In this document: piece after piece, positions 14,433 through 22,588 of the stretch
Layout of the letters: each line of letters begins with the position of its first letter
Numbering within the stretch: the first letter of the stretch is position 1
Source: Chloroflexota bacterium
GTDB taxonomy: Bacteria > Chloroflexota > Limnocylindria > QHBO01
Direction: 5' to 3'
DNA: 64,000 nucleotides
NCBI GenBank assembly: GCA_038040195.1
Contig: JBBPIR010000004.1
Coordinates: 62,001 to 126,000 of the forward strand
Notes under the pieces: generated by a model
Databases searched by the model: none
Seen by the model: the letters and a program-made list of their open reading frames with translations, nothing else
Told to the model about the DNA's origin: nothing
Position numbers and translations under genes: made by a program

Positions 14433-16496
14433 ATGAATCGGCTTGCGAGCGCCACCAGCCCGTACCTGCTGCAACACGCCGACAACCCGGTCGACTGGTA
14501 CCCGTGGGGGCCCGAAGCCCTAACCCGGGCGCGGAGCGAGGATCGGCCCATCTTCCTGTCCATCGGCTACTCGGCCTGCCATTGGTGCCATGTCATGGCC
14601 CACGAGTCATTCGAGGACCCCGTCACGGCCGAGCGGCTCAACCGCGACTTCGTGGCCATCAAGGTCGACCGCGAGGAGCGCCCGGACATCGACGACGTGT
14701 ACATGGGCGCCGTGCAGGCCATGACCGGGTCGGGCGGCTGGCCGCTCAGCGTTTTTCTGACCCCGGACCTGGAACCGTTCTTCGGCGGGACTTATTTCCC
14801 GCCCGATAACCGGCACGGCCTGCCCGCATTCACGACCGTGCTGGAGGGCGTGGCGGAGGCGTATCGGGAACGGCGTGGCGAAGTGGCCGGAATCGGGGCC
14901 CAGCTGGCCGCCCACCTGCGGCACCAGATGGCCGTTGACGACAGCGCCGGCGCCGCCCCAGGGAGTGAGCAGCTGGACGCCGCGGTGCGCCGGCTGGGCG
15001 GGTCGTTCGACGCGGTCCGCGGCGGCTTTGGCCCGGCCCCCAAGTTCCCCGCTCCCATGACCCTGGAGTTCCTGCTCCGCCGCTGGCGGGACACGCGGGA
15101 CGAGGCCACCCTGCGGATGGTGACGGTCACCCTGGATCGCATGGCCGACGGCGGCATCCATGACCAGCTGGCCGGCGGCTTCGCGCGCTACAGCACCGAT
15201 GCCTCCTGGCTGGCACCCCACTTCGAGAAGATGCTCTACGACAACGCCCTGCTGGCCCATGCCTACCTGGATGCGTTTCGGGCCACCGGGATGGACCGAT
15301 ACGCCCGCGTCGCCTCCTCGACCCTGGACTTCATGCTGGCCGAGCTGCGGACCGATGAGAATGGGTTTGCGGCCGCGCTGGACGCGGACAGCGAGGGCGA
15401 GGAGGGCCGGTTCTACGTTTGGGACGCCGACGAGGCGGCCGCGGTCCTGACCGATGCCGGGCTGGCCGCGGCGGACGCGGCGGCGGTGGCCGCACACTGG
15501 GACGTCACGGGTGGCGGCAACTGGGAGGGCCACACCATCCTGCACGTCACCAACCATCCGCCGCCGGAGCCGCCGATCCTGGAACGCGCCCGGGCGGCCC
15601 TGCTGACCCGCCGGAGCGAGCGGGTCCGTCCGGGGCGCGACGACAAGCAGCTGGCGGCCTGGAACGGCCTCGCGCTGCGGGCGTTCGCCCTCGCCGCGCT
15701 GGTGCTGGGTGATGAACGGTTCGTGGCGGCAACCCGGGACCTGGCGGCATTCATCCGAAAGGCCCTGGTCCACGATGGTGACCGGTTGTGGCGCACGGCC
15801 CGCGCGGGCGTGGCCCATACCCCCGGCTTCGCCGAGGACTACGCGGCGGTGGCCGACGGGCTGCTGGGGGCATATGCCGCCCTCGGCGAGCCGCGGGATC
15901 TGGAATTGGCCGAGGCGCTCATGGGGCGGCTGGGGTCGGACTTCTGGGACGAAGAGAGTGGCACCCTTTACGACACGGGGCCCGATCACGAGCAGACGGT
16001 GGCCCGTCCACGGTCGCTCCTCGACGGCGCGACTCCTGGCGCGAACTCGATCGCCGCTGACGTCTGGCTCCGGCTGGCGCTTCTGGGCGGCGATTCGGAG
16101 CACGACCGACGCGCCCGTCGCATCCTGGCGGCGGTCGGTTCGGCCATCGAGCGCCAGCCGTCGGCCTTCGGGCGGATGCTGTGTGCCGCCGATCGCGCTC
16201 TGCGCCCGGCAGTCGACGTGGTGGTTGCCGGCGAGGCCGCGGACCCGCGCTCGGGCGCGCTCCGCCGTGCCGCCGCGGCTCCATACGCGCCGGACCTGGT
16301 TATCGCCGGCCTGCCTGCGGGCGATGAGCTCCGGAGCCGCCCGCTGTTTATCGACAAGGTCGCGCGGGAGGGCGTGCCCACCGCGTACGTGTGCCGGGGG
16401 TACGCGTGCGATGCCCCCACCGCGGAGCCGTCCACCGTGACTGCCCAGGTGATACGTCTCGCCGGGAGCGGGGCGTCAGCCGAGGCGCCGGCCTAG
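14433..16496 (+). CDS. DUF255 thioredoxin-domain protein (YyaL/SPATA20 family)
   Basis: The 687-residue protein has the family's opening motif [21 protein letters not shown], then a thioredoxin-like domain with CHWCH (Cys49 and Cys52), [14 protein letters not shown] and [12 protein letters not shown]. The C-terminal ~450 residues form the alpha/alpha-barrel related to glycosyl hydrolase and N-acylglucosamine epimerase folds ([41 protein letters not shown]). The family's biochemical role is not established; a redox function acting on a sugar or nucleotide is speculative. Length and motifs are complete. It is divergent from csoR and its TAG stop shares a CTAG with the convergent yjbQ stop. Confidence 0.93.
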   Translation: MNRLASATSPYLLQHADNPVDWYPWGPEALTRARSEDRPIFLSIGYSACHWCHVMAHESFEDPVTAERLNRDFVAIKVDREERPDIDDVYMGAVQAMTGSGGWPLSVFLTPDLEPFFGGTYFPPDNRHGLPAFTTVLEGVAEAYRERRGEVAGIGAQLAAHLRHQMAVDDSAGAAPGSEQLDAAVRRLGGSFDAVRGGFGPAPKFPAPMTLEFLLRRWRDTRDEATLRMVTVTLDRMADGGIHDQLAGGFARYSTDASWLAPHFEKMLYDNALLAHAYLDAFRATGMDRYARVASSTLDFMLAELRTDENGFAAALDADSEGEEGRFYVWDADEAAAVLTDAGLAAADAAAVAAHWDVTGGGNWEGHTILHVTNHPPPEPPILERARAALLTRRSERVRPGRDDKQLAAWNGLALRAFALAALVLGDERFVAATRDLAAFIRKALVHDGDRLWRTARAGVAHTPGFAEDYAAVADGLLGAYAALGEPRDLELAEALMGRLGSDFWDEESGTLYDTGPDHEQTVARPRSLLDGATPGANSIAADVWLRLALLGGDSEHDRRARRILAAVGSAIERQPSAFGRMLCAADRALRPAVDVVVAGEAADPRSGALRRAAAAPYAPDLVIAGLPAGDELRSRPLFIDKVAREGVPTAYVCRGYACDAPTAEPSTVTAQVIRLAGSGASAEAPA

Positions 16497-16906
16497 GCCG
16501 GCACGAACGACAGCCGGACTCGCCGCCGGATGTGATCCGCGTTCGGGTCCAGCAGGGCGATGGATTGCCAGGTCCCCAGCGCCATCTGGCCACCGATGAC
16601 TGGCACGCTGAGCGATGGGCCGACCAGCAACGGGAGGACGTGGTCCGCGCCGTGGCCCTGTGAGCCATGCTGGTGGCGCCAGCGATCGTCGCGCGGGAGG
16701 AGCCGGTCCAGGGCCTCGACCACGTCGGCGTCGGAGCCGCTGCCCAGTTCCATGACGATCAGCCCCGCCGTGGCGTGGGGGGCGAACAGGTGGAGGAGCC
16801 CATCGCGGCCGGCTGCCACATCGGTCAGGAAGACGGCACAGGCGCCGGTCAGGTCATGCACGCCGCGCCGCCCGGCCGTTTCGACGTTGATCTCGCGGCT
16901 GTCCAC
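16493..16906 (-). CDS. yjbQ: YjbQ family protein (UPF0047, secondary thiamine-phosphate synthase)
   Basis: A 137-residue single-domain protein of the YjbQ/UPF0047 family. Family signatures are [24 protein letters not shown] and [27 protein letters not shown] followed by [10 protein letters not shown]; the conserved His residues are a likely metal or phosphate site. E. coli YjbQ shows weak thiamine-phosphate synthase activity, but the physiological role is unsettled. The start is GTG 16906, 6 nt from a TAGGCT box on the minus strand, so the transcript is leaderless. Its stop overlaps the convergent DUF255 gene by 4 bp in the shared palindrome CTAG. Confidence 0.9.
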   Translation of the reverse strand: MDSREINVETAGRRGVHDLTGACAVFLTDVAAGRDGLLHLFAPHATAGLIVMELGSGSDADVVEALDRLLPRDDRWRHQHGSQGHGADHVLPLLVGPSLSVPVIGGQMALGTWQSIALLDPNADHIRRRVRLSFVPA

Positions 16907-16912
16907 GCCGCG

Positions 16913-16918
16913 AGCCTA
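16913..16918 (-). promoter_or_regulatory. -10 box (TAGGCT) of yjbQ
   Basis: TAGGCT on the minus strand ends 6 nt before GTG 16906. No ribosome-binding site is present. Confidence 0.5.
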
Positions 16919-16980
16919 GCAGCGGGCAGGCGGCTATGAGGGCCGAGCGGGCTGGCCGAGCGGTCCTTGCCGCGGGCGGA

Positions 16981-16986
16981 TACCAT
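16981..16986 (+). promoter_or_regulatory. -10 box (TACCAT) of the LCP gene
   Basis: TACCAT, preceded by GGA, ends 9 nt before ATG 16996. It argues against the upstream in-frame ATG at 16936. Confidence 0.5.
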
Positions 16987-16995
16987 CCGCGGTCG

Positions 16996-17964
16996 ATGTC
17001 TGCCGTGATACTCCGATCTCGCCTACTGTCAGTTGCCCTGGTGGTCGGCGTGGCCGGCTGTGCTCTGTTGGGGCCCTCCCCGTCGCCCACCCCGGATCCC
17101 ACCCCGACCCCGACGCCAACTCCCCGCCCCACGCCCGCGCCGACCCCGACGCCGACCCCGGAGCCCACCCCGATCCCGATCAACCCGGCGCTGCTCGATC
17201 GGCGGATCACCGTCCTGTTCGCGGGCAACGATTCCACGCCGGACCGGGTGGCCAGCGGCGCCGGCCCCCTTACCGACTCGATGGTCGTCGCCTCCATCGA
17301 TGCCACCCACGGCCAGCTGTCGATGGTCGCCCTCCCGCGGGACACGGTGGACATCCCGCTCGCGAACGGGGCCATCTGGCGTCTCAAGGCCAACGCCATC
17401 CGCTTCTCGTACGGGATGGAGGGTCTGGAGGGAGCACTGGAACAGACGTTCGGCGTGCCGATCGATTACTGGATCGAAATCAACATGCCGGACTTCCCGC
17501 GCCTGGTCGACGCCCTCGGGGGTCTGTGGATCAACGTGCCCTACGCGATCAGCGACAGCCAGGCGCAGTTGAGCATCAACGCCGGATGGCAGCGCATCGA
17601 TGGCGCCACCGCCCTGGGCTACGCCCGCTCCCGCCAGATGGACGGCGACTACGCGCGGGCCGGCCGCCAGATGCAGCTGCTTGCGGCCTTGGCCCATCGC
17701 ATTGCGCTGCTCGACGAGCAGTTCGACCCAGAGGCGATCCTCGCGTTGCTTACCACGCTGCGGACCAACGCCCCGCTCAGCGACTTGCCGACCCTGTTCC
17801 AGGTGGTGAACGACGCAGCCGACGCCCAGGTGACGGCCACCGTGCTCGCTCCCTACCAATTCGCGCTGTACGAGGGAATCGAGCCGGGAACCGGCCGCGG
17901 CTGGGTGATGATCGCCAACGTGGCCGAGATGCGCGCCTACGTGCGCTCCCTGATGGGGAACTGA
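16996..17964 (+). CDS. LytR-CpsA-Psr (LCP) family lipoprotein
   Basis: A 322-residue LCP protein, expected to transfer undecaprenyl-linked glycopolymers onto the cell wall. A lipoprotein signal ends at VAGC with Cys22. A long Pro-Thr repeat linker spans about residues 26-60. The LCP domain follows: TDSMVVASIDATHGQLSMVALPRDT contains the conserved Asp/Arg pair, and INMPDFPRLVDALGGLWINVP and GYARSRQMDGDYARAGRQ contain the lipid-phosphate-binding Arg residues. Most LCP proteins are anchored by a transmembrane helix, so a lipid anchor with a PT stalk is somewhat unusual. The start follows the -10 box placement. PBP1A lies 14 kb away; no teichoic genes are adjacent. Confidence 0.9.
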   Translation: MSAVILRSRLLSVALVVGVAGCALLGPSPSPTPDPTPTPTPTPRPTPAPTPTPTPEPTPIPINPALLDRRITVLFAGNDSTPDRVASGAGPLTDSMVVASIDATHGQLSMVALPRDTVDIPLANGAIWRLKANAIRFSYGMEGLEGALEQTFGVPIDYWIEINMPDFPRLVDALGGLWINVPYAISDSQAQLSINAGWQRIDGATALGYARSRQMDGDYARAGRQMQLLAALAHRIALLDEQFDPEAILALLTTLRTNAPLSDLPTLFQVVNDAADAQVTATVLAPYQFALYEGIEPGTGRGWVMIANVAEMRAYVRSLMGN

Positions 17965-17971
17965 GCCGGCG

Positions 17972-18340
17972 CTACTGGCGAGCCCCGCAGTTGAAGCAGA
18001 CGGCGTCGCTGGCCCGGATGGTCGTCCCGCAGGTGGCGCAGTCTCGAGCCAGGTCGGCCTCGCAACGCGCGCAGTACACGGCGCCGGGCGGATGCACGAG
18101 GCCGTCGACCAGGCAATACGGCGCCCCCGCCGGCAGGCGGACCGACGCCCCCGGCTCGGGTGCGATCGCCTCCCCCACCACCGCCTCGGCCTCGATCCCG
18201 GTCTGCGAGGCGCGGAGGTACCCGATCAGCAGCCAGGCCACGTACAGTCCCAGCGCCCCGATCAGGGCCAGCGGGACGAGGATCGTCAGGCGTTCGGCCC
18301 ATCCGGTGGCGAGCGACTCGATCAGGCCCTTGAGATCCAT
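17972..18340 (-). CDS. Membrane-anchored double zinc-ribbon protein
   Basis: A 122-residue protein with one N-terminal transmembrane helix (about 19-42, LTILVPLALIGALGLYVAWLL) and a cytosolic C-terminus holding two zinc ribbons: CLVDG...YCARC, then CATCGTT and CFNCG. Such zinc ribbons usually act as protein- or nucleic-acid-binding adaptors. I do not recognise a specific family. It is convergent with the LCP gene (7-bp gap) and has a leaderless start from a TAGAAT box. Confidence 0.75.
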   Translation of the reverse strand: MDLKGLIESLATGWAERLTILVPLALIGALGLYVAWLLIGYLRASQTGIEAEAVVGEAIAPEPGASVRLPAGAPYCLVDGLVHPPGAVYCARCEADLARDCATCGTTIRASDAVCFNCGARQ

Positions 18341-18349
18341 CGGGCGCCG

Positions 18350-18355
18350 ATTCTA
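18350..18355 (-). promoter_or_regulatory. -10 box (TAGAAT) of the zinc-ribbon gene
   Basis: TAGAAT on the minus strand ends 9 nt before ATG 18340. Confidence 0.5.
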
Positions 18356-18384
18356 GCGCGGTTCGGCATCGCCGGACCGCCTGA

Positions 18385-18390
18385 TAAACT
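18385..18390 (+). promoter_or_regulatory. -10 box (TAAACT) of the adenosine-deaminase-like gene
   Basis: TGATAAACT resembles the other -10 boxes here, which are often preceded by GA. It would give a leader of about 20 nt to ATG 18417. Confidence 0.4.
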
Positions 18391-18416
18391 CCCGCAAAGT
18401 CCGCAGCCGGTGGCAC

Positions 18417-19493
18417 ATGGCCCGACCCCGGATCGATCCCCGCACGCCGCTCAGCGAGCTCCATGTGCACCTGGGAGCGGCCGTCACCCCGGCCATCATG
18501 TGGGGCATCGCGCACGCTCAGGGCATCCGGCTGCCGACCAAGGACTACTGGGCCTTCCGCGAGCTGATCACCCTCGGGCGACGTCGGCGGCGGACACTTG
18601 ACGGGTACCTCGACCTGTTCCACTGGACCGAGCTCATCCAGTCCAGCCCGATCGCCGTCGAGCGCAGCGTGTATGAGGTCATTGGGGGTGCGTATCGGCG
18701 CAGCAACATCACCCGTCTGGAGCTGCGCTTCAACCCGATGAAGCGCAACCGGGGCGGGGAGCAGGACCTGGACCACATCATCGCGGCCGCTGTGCGGGGA
18801 ATGGATCGGGCCATCCTCGAGTACCCCCAGGTGCAGGCCGGCCTGATCTTCTGCCTGGACCGCGCATTCAGCCGCGAGCTCAACGAGATCCTGGCCGCCA
18901 AGGCCATCAGCTGGCGAGCGCGGGGGGTCGTGGGGATCGACATCGCGGGCCCGGTGGTCGCCGGGTTTCGATTCGCGGACTACCGCGAGATCATGGCCGA
19001 GTGCCGCCGTGCCGGGCTGGGGATCACGGTCCATGCCGGCGAGACCGGGGGCGCCGACGAGGTGGAGGAAGCGGTCGAGGCGCTGGATCCGGCGCGCATC
19101 GGTCATGGGATCCGCAGCGCCACCGATCCGCGGGTCATGGGCATCCTCCGCGAGCGGGGAATCGTGCTCGAGGTCTGCCCCTCCTCGAACCTGAGCACCG
19201 GTGTGGTGGGCAGCCTGGGCGAGCTCCGCGGGTACCTGCGCAACCTGGTCGCGCACGAGGTCGCCTTCACACTGTCCACCGATGGGCCGGAGATCCTCCA
19301 GCGCTACCTGCGCGATGAGTTCGCGCTGCTCCTGCGTCATGGGATCCTGAGCCTGGACGAGATTGAGCAGGCCATCGAGGCCGGCCACCGGGCAAGCTTC
19401 CTGGAGCGCGTTCCGGCCGCCGAGCGGGTCCCCGCCGTGCGGGATCGGGGCCGCGATCCGTCGGCGAGGGTGGCCCTCGAGCTCGAGGTCTAG
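18417..19493 (+). CDS. Adenosine-deaminase superfamily amidohydrolase with altered substrate residues
   Basis: A 358-residue TIM-barrel metal hydrolase. Zinc ligands and catalytic Glu are present in HVHLG (His16, His18), HAGE, GHG and STDG. Two residues that define true adenosine deaminases are changed. The Asp of HxHLDG (ribose 5'-OH contact) is Gly20, and the second Asp of TDDP (purine N7 contact) is Gly in LSTDGPEIL. It therefore looks catalytically competent but probably acts on something other than adenosine. A second, canonical adenosine deaminase lies at 27.6-28.6 kb. It is followed after 18 bp by a PIG-L gene with its own -10 box. The substrate is unknown. Confidence 0.82.
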   Translation: MARPRIDPRTPLSELHVHLGAAVTPAIMWGIAHAQGIRLPTKDYWAFRELITLGRRRRRTLDGYLDLFHWTELIQSSPIAVERSVYEVIGGAYRRSNITRLELRFNPMKRNRGGEQDLDHIIAAAVRGMDRAILEYPQVQAGLIFCLDRAFSRELNEILAAKAISWRARGVVGIDIAGPVVAGFRFADYREIMAECRRAGLGITVHAGETGGADEVEEAVEALDPARIGHGIRSATDPRVMGILRERGIVLEVCPSSNLSTGVVGSLGELRGYLRNLVAHEVAFTLSTDGPEILQRYLRDEFALLLRHGILSLDEIEQAIEAGHRASFLERVPAAERVPAVRDRGRDPSARVALELEV

Positions 19494-19498
19494 GCTGA

Positions 19499-19504
19499 TA
19501 GACT
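19499..19504 (+). promoter_or_regulatory. -10 box (TAGACT) of the PIG-L gene
   Basis: TGATAGACT ends 7 nt before GTG 19512 and begins 5 nt after the previous stop. Confidence 0.5.
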
Positions 19505-19511
19505 CGCCGCC

Positions 19512-20390
19512 GTGTCGTCGATCTGGCGGCCCATCCGTGAGAGGAATCCGGCCCGCAGCCTGATGGTGATCGTCGCCCATCCGGGTGACGAGGCGTTCGG
19601 TTTCGCGGGCGCCATCGCGAGTGCCGCTGCCGAGGGCGCGTACGTGGTGGTCGTGTGCGCCACGCGCGGCTATTTCGACGCCCGCATCACGACCAAGCCG
19701 CCTGCGCCCGGCGGCCGCAACCGGGACCTCCTCGATTCCCTGGGCTGGCGGAACCTGGACACCGTCCGCGAGGATGAGATGCGCCGTTCCGCGGCCCTGC
19801 TCGGGGTGCGAGTCCTCCGCATGCTGGACTACGCCGAGGGCGACCTGGTGTCGGTCGACTTCCATCACCTGGTCGGGCGCCTGGTGGAGCCGATCCGGAT
19901 GCACCAGCCGGAGGTGGTCCTGACCTTCGGGCCGGATGGCGTGACCGGCGACTCGGACCACGTGACCCTGTCCCGGGCCGTCGGGGAAGCGGTGGACAGC
20001 GCCGCTCTGCCATTGGCCTACGAGGACAACATGGAAGAGGACCAGGTCGCGTGGCGCATCGCGAAGCTGTTCCACCTGGTCGTGCCGCCGGGGGCCCTCG
20101 CGATCCTGGGTGACCTTGCGCCGCGTGCGGGATACCACACCCCGTCGGCCGGGCCGACGGTGGCCGTCCCGCTTGGGGAGCTGGTCCCGCTCAAGCTGGC
20201 GGCCATTCAACGCCACGTGTCGCAGACTGGCTCGGATGGACCGTTCGCGGGCTGGGATCCCGCCGTCCGCGACAACTGGCTCTCGGCCGAGCACTACCGC
20301 CTGGCCGTGTCCAACCTGGCCGTGTCCAACCTGGCCGCCTCCCAGCCGTCCGCCGGGGTCGGGTCCGGACTGTTCGACGGCCTGGCCTGA
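19512..20390 (+). CDS. PIG-L/LmbE-family deacetylase-like protein
   Basis: A 292-residue member of the PIG-L (LmbE) family of zinc-dependent N-acetylglucosaminyl deacetylases. The first motif is AHPGDE (residues 22-27) instead of AHPDDE: the zinc ligands His23 and Asp26 remain, but the general-base Asp is Gly25. The later SDHVTLSRAV motif supplies the third zinc ligand. Family members act in bacillithiol, mycothiol or GPI biosynthesis and antibiotic tailoring; no partner gene for those pathways is nearby. Activity may be reduced or changed. GTG 19512 is supported by the -10 box. The C-terminus contains an in-frame tandem duplication. Confidence 0.85.
   Translation: MSSIWRPIRERNPARSLMVIVAHPGDEAFGFAGAIASAAAEGAYVVVVCATRGYFDARITTKPPAPGGRNRDLLDSLGWRNLDTVREDEMRRSAALLGVRVLRMLDYAEGDLVSVDFHHLVGRLVEPIRMHQPEVVLTFGPDGVTGDSDHVTLSRAVGEAVDSAALPLAYEDNMEEDQVAWRIAKLFHLVVPPGALAILGDLAPRAGYHTPSAGPTVAVPLGELVPLKLAAIQRHVSQTGSDGPFAGWDPAVRDNWLSAEHYRLAVSNLAVSNLAASQPSAGVGSGLFDGLA
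20301..20330 (+). repeat. 15-bp tandem duplication inside the PIG-L gene
   Basis: The unit CTGGCCGTGTCCAAC occurs twice back to back, adding five residues (LAVSN LAVSN) near the C-terminus without breaking the frame. Confidence 0.85.
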
Positions 20391-20420
20391 GGCCCGCGGG
20401 CGCTCGCCCCGCACAACTGA

Positions 20421-20426
20421 TACCCT
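20421..20426 (+). promoter_or_regulatory. -10 box (TACCCT) of the mrp gene
   Basis: TGATACCCT ends 6 nt before GTG 20433; no Shine-Dalgarno sequence is seen. Confidence 0.5.
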
Positions 20427-20432
20427 CAAACG

Positions 20433-21518
20433 GTGACCACCGTGCTGACCGACGACGCGATCATGGCTGCCCTGGCTCGGGTCAAGGACCCTGAGATCGG
20501 GCGCGATCTGGTCTCTCTGAACATGGTCCGCTCGGTGGACATCTCCGGATCGCTGGTCACGGTCACCGTTGAGCTCACCACTCCGGCCTGCCCGCTCAAG
20601 GCCAAGATCGAATCGGACATCGCCGATGAGCTTTCCGGCGTGGGTGCCGGCGCGGTGAAGATCGAATGGGCCGCCAACGTCAAGCGCAGCTTCGGTGGGC
20701 CGATGGCTGACCTCATCCCCGGGGTCCGCAACACGATCGCCGTGGCCTCCGGCAAGGGGGGCGTGGGCAAGACCACGGTCGCCGTCAACCTGGCGGTCAG
20801 CCTGGCACGCGACGGGGCCCGGGTCGGGCTCCTGGATGCCGATATCACCGGCCCCAACGTGCCGCTCATGATGGGCACCCAGGAGGGGCATGTGACCGGT
20901 GTGGGCGGTCGGGTCAACCCCGTTGTCAGCCACGGCGTGAAGATGATCAGCATCCAGTACTTCCTGACCGGCGACGCCCCGGTCATCTGGCGCGGGCCGC
21001 TCATCCACTCCGCCATCCAGCAGTTCCTGCGCGACGTGGAGTGGGGCGACCTGGACTACCTGGTCATCGACCTGCCGCCCGGTACGGGGGATGCCTCGCT
21101 GTCCCTGGCCCAGCTCATCCCGCTGTCGGGGGCGGTCATCGTGACGACACCTCAGGAGGTGGCGCTCCTCGACGCCCGTAAAGCGATCGGCATGTTCACC
21201 AAGGTCAACGTCCGGACCCTGGGCGTGGTGGAGAACATGAGCGGCTTCATCTGCCCCCACTGCGGGACCGAGCACGATCTGTTCGGTTCGGGCGGCGGGG
21301 ATAGCATGGCCCGCGAGCTCGGGCTGGAGGTCCTGGGCCGCATCCCGCTCGAGCCGGCTGTGCGGGCCGGCGGGGACGCGGGCGTGCCGATCACCTCAGC
21401 GCAGCACCCCGATGCCGATGCCTCGGCGGCCGCGGCGGCCCTGCGCGAGGTGTCCCGGGTCGTGGCCGGGCGGATCTCGGTCCTGGCCGCGCCCATGGCC
21501 ATGGCCGCCGCCAGCTGA
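20433..21518 (+). CDS. mrp: Mrp/ApbC-type Fe-S cluster carrier ATPase
   Basis: A 361-residue ParA/Mrp-family P-loop ATPase. Residues 1-85 form a MIP18 (DUF59) domain (LARVKDPEIGRDLVSLNMV). The nucleotide-binding domain begins with the deviant Walker A ASGKGGVGKTT near residue 107, followed by LLDADITGPNVPLMMG and the hallmark LVIDLPPGTGDASL. CPHCG near residue 273 supplies the Cys pair that bridges the [4Fe-4S] cluster across the dimer. It delivers clusters to apo-proteins in the cytosol. No SUF or ISC genes are adjacent. It converges with the nucleoside permease gene with a 1-bp gap. Confidence 0.95.
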   Translation: MTTVLTDDAIMAALARVKDPEIGRDLVSLNMVRSVDISGSLVTVTVELTTPACPLKAKIESDIADELSGVGAGAVKIEWAANVKRSFGGPMADLIPGVRNTIAVASGKGGVGKTTVAVNLAVSLARDGARVGLLDADITGPNVPLMMGTQEGHVTGVGGRVNPVVSHGVKMISIQYFLTGDAPVIWRGPLIHSAIQQFLRDVEWGDLDYLVIDLPPGTGDASLSLAQLIPLSGAVIVTTPQEVALLDARKAIGMFTKVNVRTLGVVENMSGFICPHCGTEHDLFGSGGGDSMARELGLEVLGRIPLEPAVRAGGDAGVPITSAQHPDADASAAAAALREVSRVVAGRISVLAAPMAMAAAS

Positions 21519-21519
21519 G

Positions 21520-22584
21520 CTAGGCGGCCTTCGACTCTCGCTCGTAGGGCCGGCCCACGGCGGCCGGAGGAATGCTCCGCCCGACGACCCCGGCCAGGAC
21601 CACGATGGTGATGATGTACGGCAGCGCCTCGTAGACCTCGAGCGGAATGCTGGTCAGGATGTCGCCCAGGGTGCCCTCGGGTGGGACGAAGCGGATGAGG
21701 CGCTCGATGCCGACCGTCGCGCTGAACAGGAGGGCGGCTCCGAAGGCGCCGATGGGCGTCCAGCGCCCGAAGATGAGCGCCGCCAGCGCGATGAATCCGC
21801 GGCCGTTCGTCATCCCGCCCTGGAAGGCGCTTCCGAACTCGATCGTCAGGTAGGCGCCCGCCAGTCCGGCGAAGACGCCGCCCAGGATCACGTTTCGGTA
21901 GCGGAGCCGGATGACGTCGATGCCCACTGTCTCGGCCGCCTTGGGGTGCTCGCCCACGGCCTTGGTCCGCAGACCCCACCGCGACCGGTGGAGGAGGACC
22001 TGGAGCAGGATCACCGACACCAGCATGCTCAGCGCAATCGGTCCCACCGCCAGGAACGAGTTGAACAGCCAGCCCACGAGCGGGAGGTCGGTGATGGCTG
22101 ACGGCAGGCTGATGGACTTGAACGAGCCCGCCGTCGCCGGTGCGTTCTGGCTGATGAGCAGGTTCAGGTAGCCGGTGATGCCAAAGGCAAAGATATTGAT
22201 GATCGTGCCGCTGATGATCTGGTCAGCCCGAACCGTGATCGAGAGCCACGCATGCACGGCCGACACCGCGCAGGCGGCGGCGATGGCCGCTGCCAGGCCC
22301 ACCAGCAGCGCCGGTGTGATGCCGAATGGCCCCGGTGAGGACGGGATCAGGCCGTGGACGATTGATGCGACCCACCAGGCGACAAAGGCGGCCGTCAGCA
22401 TCATCCCCTCGATCCCGATGTTCACGACCCCCGACCGCTCGTTCATGAAGCCACACAGAGCACCCAGGGCGACCGGGATCGCCGCCGCCACGACGATGGG
22501 GGCCACCACCGGCGTATGACCGGCGAGGTACACCACGAACTGGATGAACAGCCCGATGACAGGGATGTCGTACAGAAATTCCAT
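21520..22584 (-). CDS. Nucleoside ABC transporter permease (NupQ/YufQ type)
   Basis: A 354-residue BPD_transp_2 permease with about nine membrane helices and the cytoplasmic coupling segment GEHPKAAETVGIDVIRLRYRNVILGG. The stretch GFMNERSGVVNIGIEGMMLTAAF is typical of the second permease of BmpA-linked purine nucleoside importers. ATG 22584 is used because it lies 4 nt after the stop of the preceding permease; the upstream open frame would overlap that gene. It pairs with the next permease to form the channel fed by the BMP lipoprotein. It is the last gene of the four-gene minus-strand operon. Confidence 0.92.
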   Translation of the reverse strand: MEFLYDIPVIGLFIQFVVYLAGHTPVVAPIVVAAAIPVALGALCGFMNERSGVVNIGIEGMMLTAAFVAWWVASIVHGLIPSSPGPFGITPALLVGLAAAIAAACAVSAVHAWLSITVRADQIISGTIINIFAFGITGYLNLLISQNAPATAGSFKSISLPSAITDLPLVGWLFNSFLAVGPIALSMLVSVILLQVLLHRSRWGLRTKAVGEHPKAAETVGIDVIRLRYRNVILGGVFAGLAGAYLTIEFGSAFQGGMTNGRGFIALAALIFGRWTPIGAFGAALLFSATVGIERLIRFVPPEGTLGDILTSIPLEVYEALPYIITIVVLAGVVGRSIPPAAVGRPYERESKAA

Positions 22585-22588
22585 GGCG

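Noticed and set aside
17937-21275. Very long minus-strand open frame
   Set aside because: It runs antisense through four well-supported plus-strand genes. Its translation is low-complexity, as expected from high-GC antisense frames.
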